Positions 48,001 to 58,760 of a DNA stretch of 64,000 nt are shown in pieces (the first letter of the stretch is position 1; each line of letters opens with the position of its first letter). The translations under genes were made by a program, and so were the position numbers. The notes beneath the pieces are model-generated. The model was not told the DNA's origin. It ran no database searches and worked only from the letters and a program-made list of their open reading frames with translations. This DNA is from Acanthornis magna (taxonomy: Eukaryota > Chordata > Aves > Passeriformes > Acanthizidae): the NCBI GenBank assembly GCA_036785705.1, contig JAWUZG010000001.1:7440001-7504000 (forward strand), written 5' to 3'.

Positions 48001-50949
48001 AAGAGAACTAATAGTGGAAGGTCGAGGAATTAATACAAACTAATTACTTTGAAATCCTATAAGGACTACCAGGAGCCATTTTTCAGGATAGTTCCATTTT
48101 TAGACTGCATGCTTGGTGTGAGGAGCACAGCAAAATTCAGCACGTTTGAAAACAAGGTGAAACTCATTTGTTTTGTACTGGTTCACACAACAGAAATTCT
48201 GCTTGTTTATAAGAAAATAGTTATTGTCATCCCTGCAATAAAAGAAAACAAACAAAAATAAATTTAGGTTTCTCTTAATCTCAAAGGCAATCAAAGATGT
48301 CCTGTTACTTTCAGGAGGATTTGGGGCCGTTTTTACTTTATTGATAAAAAAGTGAATGACAGCATAATGACTGCATGTGTGTTTAAGGTTACATTTCCTA
48401 CACTGAGTGTCATCTCCCAGAAGAAGAAAAACATAAAATTACAGCTACACAGTTTCAGTAATTCTGCAGCCATCCTTATTATCCACTAGAATACTTATTT
48501 ATTTGTTTGTTTCATTTGTAATGTTCTTTTTCCTACCTTTTCTTTTTTTCCTAAATATAATGTTACTGAAACACAGCTCTAGGTAAGAAAATCTGGAGAT
48601 GAGCAAAATAAGTTGCAGAAACTATTGATTTGGGAAATGGAAAAGTAGGCAAGGATTATTTTAAATATTCTGACTCTTCTGCAAAAAGGTATTCAGACCA
48701 AAATCAGGCCTTAGACCCAATGCACCTCCACATGAATCTGTGAACTCTGAATATTGAAAGTTTACTGGAACTGGTATTAGTAGCTTATACACATTGTATC
48801 TTGTATTCTTAAACTTCTGCTGCCTAATCAGCCCAACCAGTGGTCGATCTGTTGAACATATATAATCTAGGTCTGTTTGATTTAGATTTGTAATATGTTT
48901 TTATTGCAATGGATTGTAAGAATATAAAATACGAGGGGTATGCAAAATGACCTCTGTAACGCTACTTTGTTATATTATCCTTTGAACACAGCGAAAGGTC
49001 ACCCAGGAACACGATGGAAAAGGGGCCCACAACACACAGAGGGTGTGATTGATGTATCACGTTTAGAATGTAATCTGAAGTACAGAGATTTAATTTAGTC
49101 CATGACATACAGCCTGAAGTTTGTTTTCAGTTTGGTTTGAAATAATGAAAATAAAGTTTCTGTTTGCAGCTGCCATTGATTACTGTAATCCACAATGAAA
49201 TTAAAAGGCACAGTGGATCAAATCAAGGTATTGGAAAGATGGCTCATTTACAGTGCAGAAGTGCAGGCTAGCATATGCATGAGAAATATGCTAACTATGC
49301 TAACTTTCTCCCCCATGCTGCTAGAAAGGAGAAGTTATGATTAATAGTTTAAATACCAGCAGTTAGGCCTGCTCACCACGCTATCTTATCTCACTGTCTG
49401 AAATGGCATGTGGTGTTAATGTGTTAAATATGATATCTTATTTTTCTTGTGACCTGTTTTTTAAGAAGTGACATATGTATGCACACATATGTGAGGTGTA
49501 GGCAGTCTGCTATTTTCTCATACAAAGCCTAATACCTCATGTGGGTGAGGCTCTTTTCTTCCAGAACAAAGCTGGGATTGTATGTAGACTATAATTTTTC
49601 TTGCTCCTCTGGATATTTTTCCTTTCGAAGATCTCCATCTGTCTATCATTATAATAAGTTTGGACTATAAAATACACTCTAAATCATAAGGCTTTTTGGA
49701 GTTAGAAGCAATAGGAATAGGGAAGGTTTAAACAAGTTCACTCTCTGCTCCATCCCATGAAATGGAAGGAGCATTTCTGGTATTGGGTTAACAGGAAGAG
49801 ACACAGGATTAAATGTGCTTTTAATCTGTTGAAACACAGTGTGTATTTAAAAGTATCATATGTAAAGATCAAAGCCCATAATTGCTAGCCTTTAGTGAGC
49901 CAAAGCTGCCACTGAATCTTCTTTCTGTAGAGACAGAAATTCCATTTCTTTGCTAGGACTTAAATGTTTATTTGCATTAAATGTATCATTTGCTGCTGTT
50001 CATTAAGAAATATTCTAAGAAGCTTCTTCTCCACAACTAGCTTTGTTATAAATATGTGTTGTTTGTGAGAAGTTGCAGGGACTAGAAAATCAGATTTTTA
50101 GGGACATGTAAACTTGGCCTGGAGTTATTGGTGTAGTCACTGCTGTGTGATGGTCCTGACGCTGAGATTTGTGACTGCACTGTGCTACAGTATCACAAAT
50201 TTATTTGAAAGCATTTAATTTTCCTTATGCTTCCTTCATTATGTATGAATTGGTTATTTTACACATAGTTTCCTGAAAAATATTTTACCAAAACATATAT
50301 TGTTAGAAAATACCTGGTGAGGTTGTGGGGTTTTTTTGGGGGGGGAAGGGGTGGTGCCATTTGATGGACAAATTTGCCTAGAGTCTCCCGTCTTATTCAC
50401 ACCAAAAAGGGAGGAACAGAATTAATATTCTGCCTGTCTTTCCCAGAAACAAATACAGGAATTTGGCAAGACCTTGTTCTTCCATTAAGAGACTCGTTCA
50501 TCTAGCCTAACATTTTTCCTCCACAGAACTGCAGAGACTTTTCTCACTTCTCTTGGTCCCCAGAAAATGCTGCTGATGAAACAGCACTGCTCAAATGTTC
50601 AATAATCCAGTTATTCTCCAAAATCACAATCCATATTAAAACTTGTCATTTTGGATTAGAAACGAGCCCCAGAAAACTATTCTCTTAGCTTATCTCGTAT
50701 TCATCAAACCCTTTGGAACATTTTTCATGATCAATTCGTCAGTATTGATAGATGTACTGATAAGATATGATACACCAGTTAAATGAACTGCTGGGTACAA
50801 AAAGCTATTACTCAAAGACCTTTCAGTGACGGCTAAGTATTGATGTGTGTACCCCAGAACAGCTACTGCAAGACACATCCCTCAACACCTCCATCAACTA
50901 CCTGGGAAGTACTAAATTAAACTAAAGTTCCAATTTCCCTAATGTGTTG
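45031..50949. other. Unique AT-rich non-coding DNA
   Basis: No gene is supported. A lysine/arginine-rich 79-codon frame (45195-45434) reflects purine-rich DNA. About 48940-49310 is repeat-free and less AT-rich, with a 9-bp tandem TATGCTAAC at 49287-49304; it is a possible conserved element by inference only. Alternating TG/TA strings lie near 46760-46820, and a G run at 50337-50346. Confidence 0.6.
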
Positions 50950-51530
50950 TGTGGAGGCCAGGTGAATGCACAGATGGCAAAAGAATAAACAAATCACAAA
51001 TCATGTGATTTGTATATTGGATTCCATTAAAAGGAGTGTGGCAAGCAGACAGAAAGTACTTCTTTTAGCCATGATGAGGCTGCTGCTGGAATATGGTGCC
51101 TGGTCTGGGACCCCCTTATTCCAAAAAATGTCAAGGAACTGGAGAGGGTTCAGTGTAGAGCTACAGAGATGTTGAGCACAAACTGAACATGACCTGCGAG
51201 GTGAAGCTCAGGGAAATCTGCTTTTTTACTCTGGTGTAGAGGAAACTAAGTGGCCATTTAATGCACAGCTTTGAAGGCTGTTAGAAAGACAATGGGATAA
51301 AATTTTCTCGTTACTATCAAAGCCTAAAACAGGGCCCACAGACAACAACTTGGAAGATTCAGACTGGACATCAGGAATTTTTTACTGTGGACAAATCACC
51401 CAAGAAGGCTGGGAACTCTTGTAGATTTTCAAGACGTGACTATATGCAAAGCCATAGCTGATCTGCTTTGGCATTCTTTGTGACAGTCCCTCTTGAAATT
51501 CAGGTCTCCAATATTTCTATGATTCTGCAG
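50950..51530 (+). mobile_element. CR1 LINE, ~580 bp, with ORF2 C-terminal remnant
   Basis: This is the longest and among the most diverged CR1 copies in the window. Plus-strand reading from 51061 gives LLEYGAWSGTPLFQKM, the decayed counterpart of the CR1 ORF2 C-terminal LEYCVQFWAPQYKKD-type stretch. It is followed by GGAGAGGGTTCAGTGTAGAG, then by GACATCAGGAATTTTTTACT, GCTGGGAACTCTTGTAG and a 3' end TCCAATATTTCTATGATTCT. The left edge, in which ATAAACAAATCACAAATCATG and TTGGATTCCATTAAAAGGAG resemble the upstream CR1 body, is approximate. Several frame breaks make it inactive. A 69-codon frame at 50966-51175 is the residue of ORF2. Confidence 0.9.
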
Positions 51531-53403
51531 TTTATTTTTAAGACATACTTTGTCTTGTGCAATCCCATAAATATAGGGATCACCGTGCTCAAAGAATTCA
51601 CCCCAAAACAGTCATGACTGAAAGAAAAGGTGGCTTATGGAGTATCACAGTGCTAATCAAAATTATCTTGGTGACAAACACTTCTTGATCAGCTTTTAGT
51701 TTGACAGAAGTTTTATCGAAGCCCATTTTCACAGATGTAATTCCTCTGATTTGCCCTGCCAAATCGAGACAAGCTATAGGAATTTTGGCTTGCAGAACGC
51801 AGTGAAATATGCAAAGATTTAATCTAGCCTAATGCACCCTCACCTGACAAGTCTCTTAGGGCAGTTTTCTGAGAGGCAGGAGTGAAATCAGCCCTGAACA
51901 AACTTACAAGTTCAGTCTGTTACAGTTTAGCACATCCTGCCTTCACAGATACAATTTTTGTGAGCCAAAATGCAAAAAAAGAGGTGTGGTGATTACAAGA
52001 ATGTCTCTCTGAGGTATTATAGGGCATAAAGTACAGCCAGAAAACATTCATCATATAATTATCTCAGTGCATTAGTTTCCATATTGCTTTATAAAATGTG
52101 TTTTAAGAAAAAATGAGGTACGATTATTATTTTTTTTTTTATTTCAGGGGTGATTCAGTGCTCAACTGAGAATGTTAAAGCAATAAATTCCTAGCTTCTG
52201 CCAAAGATCAGTTCTCTCTTTCAAAGATCACCAGCAAATGAAGCTTTGTCTTCATGTGAATACTCGTAAAAACATTAGAGTCATTATTCCAATTATTAGG
52301 AGCTTAAAAATATTTTGGATGGTTTCCTGTAAATGCCACAATCCACTTAGCTAGAGATTCTACTCTGAACTTTTTAATTTTCTTTTCATTTTATTTTTGT
52401 CAACATTCATCTGAAAAAAAGAAAAGGGGGTTTCGAAACTTTAAAAAACCCAGATAAAATGTAAGAAGTTTTCCTTATGAAAAACCACCATATATTGACT
52501 GCTCATTGACTTTTCAGAGCCCTGATTATAAATATCAGTGGGCCATAAATGTTAAAGGTTAATGCTGTAATTGATTGCTGTGGCTGAAAGGTGTTTAACT
52601 TTAGGAATTACTGGGGAAAAATTTATGTCTGCTGAGGTCAGATGAAAAGAACATAATGGTCTTGTCTTGTCTATAATCCTTGACTGAATCAATACCATGA
52701 ATGCCATACAAAAAAACGACTAAAGGACAGAAAATCCCATTCTGAGGTAGATGAAAGTGTGAATGTACATTATAGATACTGAGGAAAAGACTAAAAAAAA
52801 TATAAAGTATTTTATAATACCTCATATAATAAGATCTATAATAAAGAATTTAATTTAACATATTTGAGATACAGATAGGTTTGACTTACAGTGCGTTACT
52901 TTATAAACCACATAATCTTCCAACCTGGACTGTTTTGGGGCAATTTTTAAAATATTAATTTTACAATCTGAGTTCTTCACTGAAAATACAATAATGTCAA
53001 TTTCAGCTTATTTTAGAGCTCCTTCAGCTTATAAACACTAAAAATTGTGCGTGGTGTTGTTTCTTCCTATTTTTTAATCAATCATCTCTGAGAGAGGTTG
53101 TGCTTTCTCAAGGTAAAGTTGATCTGAATCTCCTTCCCCACTCTCCTACTCATGCTGTGACTGCCAACCATCCCATGACACATCACATGAGCATCCTGTA
53201 GTCTAATGGGAATATTTCCTTTCCACAGTCCAATTTATTTGAGTGTATCTGTGTATACACAGGCTGCCCCATGTCAGGGACTGAATGATATGTATGGACA
53301 TGAGGGTGATTTAAAAATTTTATGGATATAAGGATACTGAACATGTTTGTGACCACAATGTTATTGTCTCTTCCTGACAATTCCTTCAATATTGAGCTCA
53401 GGC
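51531..53403. other. Unique AT-rich non-coding DNA
   Basis: No gene or named repeat is seen. There is a T11 run at 52130-52140. The piece at 52490-52610 is repeat-free with AT-rich binding-site-like strings, but nothing decisive. Confidence 0.6.
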
Positions 53404-53632
53404 ATTCATATAATCAACAAATCATTCAGGTTGGAAAAGACCCCTAAGACCATAGAATTCAATTTTTGACCAATCACTACCTTGTCAATCAGACCAGAGC
53501 AGTGTGTCACGTCCAGTTGTTCCTTGGATATCTCCAGGGATGGTGGCTCCACCACCTCCCTGGGCAGCTCATTCCACATAAATACACAGCGATGTGACTT
53601 CTTTTTGTAGCAAAATGTAATGCCGAACCAGG
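53404..53632 (-). mobile_element. CR1 LINE, 3' end fragment, minus strand
   Basis: The plus strand reads AATCATTCAGGTTGGAAAAG, ACCCCTAAGACCATAGAATTC, CTACCTTGTCAATCAGACC, TCACGTCCAGTTGTTCC, ATCTCCAGGGATGGTGGCTC and CACCACCTCCCTGGGCAGCT. This is the reverse complement of a CR1 3' region of a third wording (AGGTTGGAAAAGACC type). It is 5'-truncated near 53632, where the decayed TTCTTTTTGTAGCAAAATGT is the last recognisable part. The target region is AT-rich. Confidence 0.92.
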
Positions 53633-55230
53633 GAACTCAAAGAAGGGAGAGCAATCAAAGGTCTTGCCCTAATTTTCCAAAGCAGTATTTTGGTACTCAG
53701 CAGTCAGTGCTTGAGAGAGGATTTAAGAGATTTGAATTGAGAAAGATAATAATATGGAAAAGTTTCAAAAATGGAGGGGGGGGAGTAGAAAAAAGGGAGG
53801 ATTGGAAGTGCTATAGGAATACATCTAAGGTAAATATTCTGACTAGAAGAATAAAGTATTTAACTCTTTCTATAACTAAAGGAATAAATAAGACTTTGTT
53901 TAATTTGTTAACTCCAAATGTGAATGCAAAGATGGACACTGGAACAAAGAGTGTGAGAAAGGCTTTGCAAACATGGCAGCTACCATGATACCCTCTATAG
54001 TGGAATATTGGGGTTTTTGGCAAGAAAATGGTTGTACATAAGTATGTAATTACTGAATGTGTGTCACTATTGCCACAACCTTTTTAAAGGAAGCACAACT
54101 TGATGGGGAAAAGCCACTTTGGGACATCAGCTGAAGTCACTTGCGAAAAGGAGTCACCCACTGGCACTGTCAGTGTGCCTGTAATTCTGTCTTCTAGGAA
54201 TTCTTTTTTTTTTTTTTGGGAACCTACTACCTGGTCCTAAATCTTTACTAACCTGGGTTTGGAGCTTTTGAATGGGTCAGTGGAAATGCTTTCAATTAAT
54301 TGCAGCTGCGTGATGTGCTGCAATCATATTTGAAAATGAAAAAGTGGGACACGCAAGACACATGGTCACGATTATACCAAAAGCCTTCCTCAGAACTGTG
54401 GAAAAAATTCCTTCATTTCTCAATTTTCTATTAAACTGACAACATTCTTCCACTCCCAGTAAGTGGTGTGCTGTTAGCTTGGGTCCACTCACCCTTTCCA
54501 CTCACCCAAAGCTGACTCCCTTGACAAGTATTCCTACATGTTAAGAGTGTCCTTGATTGAAGTGGAACATTTAATACAGAGAGTTATTATTATGGGGTTT
54601 CTATTCTGCATGTAGAAGTGACACAGTATGGAGTAAAAATAAAACAATGTCCAAAACTAATAATTCTGTAATCCATCACAATGAAATATAAATTAATAAA
54701 ACCTTACAATTATGGTATTTCAGGACTCAGGCCAGTTTGAATTTGTGTGTTTCAAGGGAGTTCAAACAGAAGCTTTTATTTGCTTGTGATAATTCAAACA
54801 GCCAGGTGATAGTTGTTAGTCCAACTAATTTTTGGACATGATACACAATTATGGAATTTCCCCAAGGTGTTTTTTGGCTCAGTTTTTCTGTCTTTAGGAC
54901 ACGTATGTCTCCTTTCACCACTTTAAACAAGCAAAAAAAGGAAGACAAAGTCATTCTTTTTATTGACTCCTCCATCTGTTTTTTTATTTCTCTCTCCTTG
55001 GCAAAATGGTGAACCACTTTATTTCTTTTCTTTAAGAGCCACAGGTTATTTCCCTTGCAACCTCAGAACCAGTGAGCAATCAAGTTCACCCTCTAAAATC
55101 AGCTTTTCAATAGTGTGATTTACTTGCCTTTCAATGGTGCAATTTACTTCCCTTCATTCCAGGCAGAATCTGGGAGTTTGTAACAAGGCAGGAAACTGGA
55201 GAAGATAAATTATTGACTATGGCAGACACA
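53633..55230. other. Non-coding DNA
   Basis: A 122-codon plus-strand frame (53620-53988) starts inside the CR1 edge and continues through purine-rich DNA, including a G run at 53777-53784, with no domain. A T14 run lies at 54204-54217. A 96-codon minus-strand frame at 54727-55017 is K/E/F-rich and unrecognised. A 24-bp tandem duplication is listed separately. Confidence 0.6.
55105..55152. repeat. Two-copy 24-bp tandem duplication
   Basis: TTTCAATAGTGTGATTTACTTGCC (55105-55128) and TTTCAATGGTGCAATTTACT plus TCCC (55129-55152) are head to tail with three differences. It lies about 80 bases before the CR1 insertion at 55231. Confidence 0.85.
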
Positions 55231-55360
55231 AAATCACAGAATCACAGAAGGGTTGGGGTTGGAAGGGACTTCTGTAGGTCACAGGGTTCAGCCCATCTGT
55301 TCAAGCAGGCCCAGCTAGACCAGGTTGTCCAGAGCCATGTCCGGATGGCTTTTGAGTATC
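55231..55360 (-). mobile_element. CR1 LINE, very short 3' end fragment, minus strand
   Basis: The plus strand starts AATCACAGAATCACAGAAGG and continues GTTGGGGTTGGAAGGGACTT, CTGTTCAAGCAGGCCCAGCT, AGACCAGGTTGTCCAGAGCC and ATGTCCGGATGGCTTTTGAG. It is the reverse complement of a CR1 3' end, about 130 bp long, of the same wording as the copy at 31327-31500. The two octamer units at the terminus are nearly intact, so it is among the better preserved copies. Confidence 0.93.
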
Positions 55361-57299
55361 AGTCCTATCTGCTTATAAATATAACTGTGTTGCAGAGGAC
55401 TGAAGAAAAGCAGTATTTATAGCAGCCAGAAAGTAAGAAAAAATAACAAGAAACAAAATCCTAGGAAATGGTTGGTACCCTGTTGGAGGTCTTGAGGTTT
55501 CCACATAAATGTGTTAAAAAACTGTCTTAAGAGTTATAGAGCTAACACTGAAGTACTTATAAACTGCAGAAGATATTTCAGAGGTTAATGGATTTCTGCT
55601 GAATTAGAGGTGGTCTTCATTCAAAACTCATTAGCAATTTAGCCTTCCTCAAGATCTGTACATAAATATGTTTGTATATACAGCTAAGAAGGACTCAGAT
55701 TTCCCTGTTTAATTTCAGTTTGCGAACAGTAGCACGGAGTTTGACCGCAGTCAATAATCAACTCAAGGCAATGCTTCATATTACTCCCAATGACAAAAGT
55801 TAACCTACAGTAGCTATGACAAATGTAAATAAAATGTGTTCCATATTGTGAAGAGATTGTGTGAGTGTGGATCTGAAATTACAAATGTAGGTCACCTTCT
55901 CCTTCTGGGACTGCACTTGGCTAGAGCAACCAGGTTTTGAATACAATGTTCCATGAAGTCTTTCTGTTCCTGAAAATTAACAAATAATAGATACTAGTTT
56001 AATCATTGTTTTTGTACAGTATTCTTCAGATTGAAGCACATGACCAGGAAAAGGGACATCTGAGAATTATATCCTTCTTGGTTTGAAGAAATTAAAAGTT
56101 AAATTTGTTGTTTCTCAAGGGAGGAAGTTCTCATTACCAGTGTATATACATGGCTTCCATGAGGATATTCATCAGCTCTTTTGTTGAAAAGGTTGTATGC
56201 CTTTAATTTTTAGTGATTTGAGAGAAGGAAGAATGACTTCCATCCTAATTCAAAAGGCTATTTTATTCAATCAGAATTTAATTAATTTCTAGGAACCAAG
56301 TATCTGGAGAATATAAATTTCAGCAGACAATAAGTTATATCCTTCTTGCCAGCTATCTTTCTGAATCACAAGTACCCCTTAAACAGAAGGAATCACTTTT
56401 TGCAGGCTCCCCAGAGCATCTTGGAGGAAAAGAAATGTCTAATAAGTGCTTTAGGCTGTACGTGCCCTATTTAGGGTTCTCATCCAGAATATTTAAGTAG
56501 TCACCTGCTGAGCAGCAGCTTTCCCAATCAGTTGAAGTTCTGCCTTTATCTGGAAATTAAATAGTCAATTAAACAAAAGATCTCTGTCTTAGTGCTTGAG
56601 ATGTCTTAGGAATCTAGGTTGCACCATCTGAAATATTTTAACCACCTCAAACGTTTTCAACAAAGTCCCCATGATTTGCCAAGGTGTCTATTTCTATTTG
56701 ATAAGTCTAAAGAGCAGATCATTTACAACATCTACAAAATTAGTATCTCTTTCTGTAAAGTCAGTGCTGCTTTTGTATGGTTTTTTGATTGCCACACAAC
56801 CATCAGAGTGCTCATCATCCTACAGGCATTCTGGATTTCCACTCCTTTTCCCTATGTCCCTAAATTGTCAAGATGTGATAGATTGGGGGGATAGGGCAGG
56901 GCACTTCGGAAAGGTTATACTTAAGGTATTGCAGAGTTTTGGATGGTCTGGACACCCTGGGAACATAAGTCAGCTGGACTGGAGCCATTTGTGTTCTAGA
57001 AGCAGATCAGTGGCTAGAGAAACATCCAGTCCTTGAACTCAAGATGTTTTCTCAAAATGCAGAATTAGTATGTAAATCCAAACACAGCTGCTTGGTGAGT
57101 GACCAGAAAGAGGGAACTCCAATTTTCCCTATGGCAGTTTGGATAGTCTTCATCAATCAAAGAGAGGTTGCTGTGATAAGGAATTTTCATAGTTTTATTT
57201 TTCAGGAAATTTTAAAGAAATATCATTATGGCTTGTTTCAAATAGATATTTTGGCAAATAGGAAAAAAAAAAAGGAACAGTCTATTTTCAGGAGTGTAG
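55361..57299. other. Non-coding DNA
   Basis: Frames of 91 and 121 codons (56619-56894 and 56671-57036, plus) overlap in different frames and have no domain. A GC-richer part at 56880-57000 (GGGGGGATAGGGCAGGGCAC and following) is unidentified. An A11 run lies at 57263-57273, just before the microsatellite. Confidence 0.55.
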
Positions 57300-57490
57300 T
57301 TTCCTTCCTTCCTTCCTTCCTTCCTTCCTTCTTTCCTTCCTTCTTTCCTTCCTTCCTTCCTTCCTTCCTTCCTTCCTTCCTTCCTTCCTTCCTTCCTTCC
57401 TTCCTTCCTTCCCTTTCCTTTCCTTTCCTTTCCTTTCCTTTCCTTTCCTTTCCTTTCCTTTCCTTTCCTTTCCTTTCCTTTCCTTTCCTT
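57300..57490. repeat. Compound (CCTT)n to (CCTTT)n microsatellite
   Basis: About 110 bases of tetranucleotide TTCC repeat (57300-57410), with two TTCTTTCC interruptions near 57331-57345, switch through CCCTTTCC to about 16 perfect pentanucleotide CCTTT units (57411-57490). The plus strand is purely pyrimidine and the minus strand purely purine (AAGG then AAAGG). The frames across it (57044-57523 plus, 57238-57567 minus) simply translate the repeat (PSFL and GKERK series). Long mirror-symmetric polypurine tracts can form triplex DNA. Length is likely polymorphic and may be misassembled. Confidence 0.98.
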
Positions 57491-58415
57491 GAAGATGAGA
57501 GTAAAATTAACAGTATTATGTAATAACTTATAATGGACTTCATATTAAAAACAATTGCAGATACCAAATTTAATATTGTAAGTAATTTAAATGTTAAAAA
57601 GTATGAATGTTCTTAACAAGATTTTATTATTTTGCTGAGGTATTCTCTTTATATCAGTAATGCTTGGAAAAAATAGTATTAATCCACAATGACAGGAATC
57701 AATAGTGAAACAGCTTGTTTTTCTTATTTGCTTTACAAATGTTTGAAATGGCAATGAAAATGTTCAGAAGAGCTGACAAGCTCAATAGTCTTCATTGTTA
57801 CATCCACACAAAAAAACCAGCATAAAAAATGTACATGGCTATCAGTGTACAGCTCTGAATTTCATAAAGCCACAATTAAGAAGCGAATTTCAACAAAGTA
57901 TAATAGGCTAAATTATATAAGGTATCATTTTATGAGGAATACTAATTTAATAAGAACTCCTCTTCTACAAACATGGTTTTAGTTTAAGAATACTAAAACT
58001 TGGCACAGATCAACATTCCTGAAGTAGTACAGTTTTTCTTCTAGTTACTTTTTACACTTAGAAGAGTACAAAAGTTATTTTGAACCACAGAGGAATTGTG
58101 ATAATCTGTGAAGTAAATAAAAAGCAAGGACCAGAAAAAGATATAAAGATCTATATAATGATTTCTTCTGATATTCATCCAAGAGAAAGTGTAATGGCAA
58201 ATAATTTTCAGGAAAAACTTGGCTGAAACTTTTACAGTATGATATTGGGTACACTTAAGGAATGTGGCATACCTCTGACAGCAATTAAGAAGTACGTAAC
58301 CAAACCCAACAAATGTAAATCAAGTCCTGTTTATTGCCACTTTCTACATTTTTTTCCCTTCATGTGAACAGAACCCAAAAATTAGGAACTGTCTCAGCCT
58401 TGCAGGTAAAATGTA
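57491..58415. other. AT-rich DNA, no feature seen
   Basis: The stretch between the microsatellite and the GC-rich patch has frequent stops in all frames and no repeat that I recognise. Confidence 0.65.
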
Positions 58416-58760
58416 TCATTGCTCCAAATGCTTCAGATGGGGTAATCTGCTGACAGTATATTTAAACCCCTCCCTTTCCTTAAGCCTTAGTAACAAAATT
58501 GAGCTTTTCCCTTGCAAGATCCACACCATAAATTTTGTCTGTGTTCCCAGTGTTTCGTGCTGCTGGTGAAAGGCCAGACTTCGCTTTTGGGTGAGCTCAT
58601 CCATCTGGGAGTGAAGGGTCAGCTCCTCGGGTCGAACGTGCTCCTGCCACTCCTCCAGAGGTTGTCTGGGTGTGACCAAGAGCAACAGCTGGACCTGGGA
58701 ATTCGGCAAAGAACTTACTCCTCTGGCCTGACACTGGTAATTGTCCTTTGCTAATAGCAA
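58416..58760 (-). other. GC-rich patch with 114-codon minus-strand open frame
   Basis: About 58500-58745 is near 55 percent G+C with several CpG, set in strongly AT-rich DNA. On the minus strand an open frame runs from 58760 to 58416. On that strand a possible acceptor (GACAATTACCAG, before TGTCAGGCC at about 58733) precedes the GC-rich part. The translation includes VTPRQPLEEWQEHVRPEELT and HSQMDELTQKRSLAFHQQHE. That is a balanced hydrophilic composition, unlike the K/F/L-rich chance frames elsewhere. An 80-codon plus frame overlaps it. I do not recognise the family; an old exon, a processed pseudogene fragment or an LTR/transposon piece are all possible. Confidence 0.3.

Noticed and set aside
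53620..53988. 122-codon plus-strand frame
   Set aside because: It starts in the decayed edge of an antisense CR1 copy and runs through purine-rich DNA; the K/R-rich product has no domain.
57300..57490. Regular repeats considered as a CRISPR array
   Set aside because: Units are 4-5 bases with no spacers, in a eukaryotic context; it is a microsatellite.
57044..57523. 159-codon plus-strand frame and the overlapping 109-codon minus-strand frame
   Set aside because: Most of each translation is the microsatellite itself (PSFL and GKERK series); there is no coding sequence outside it.
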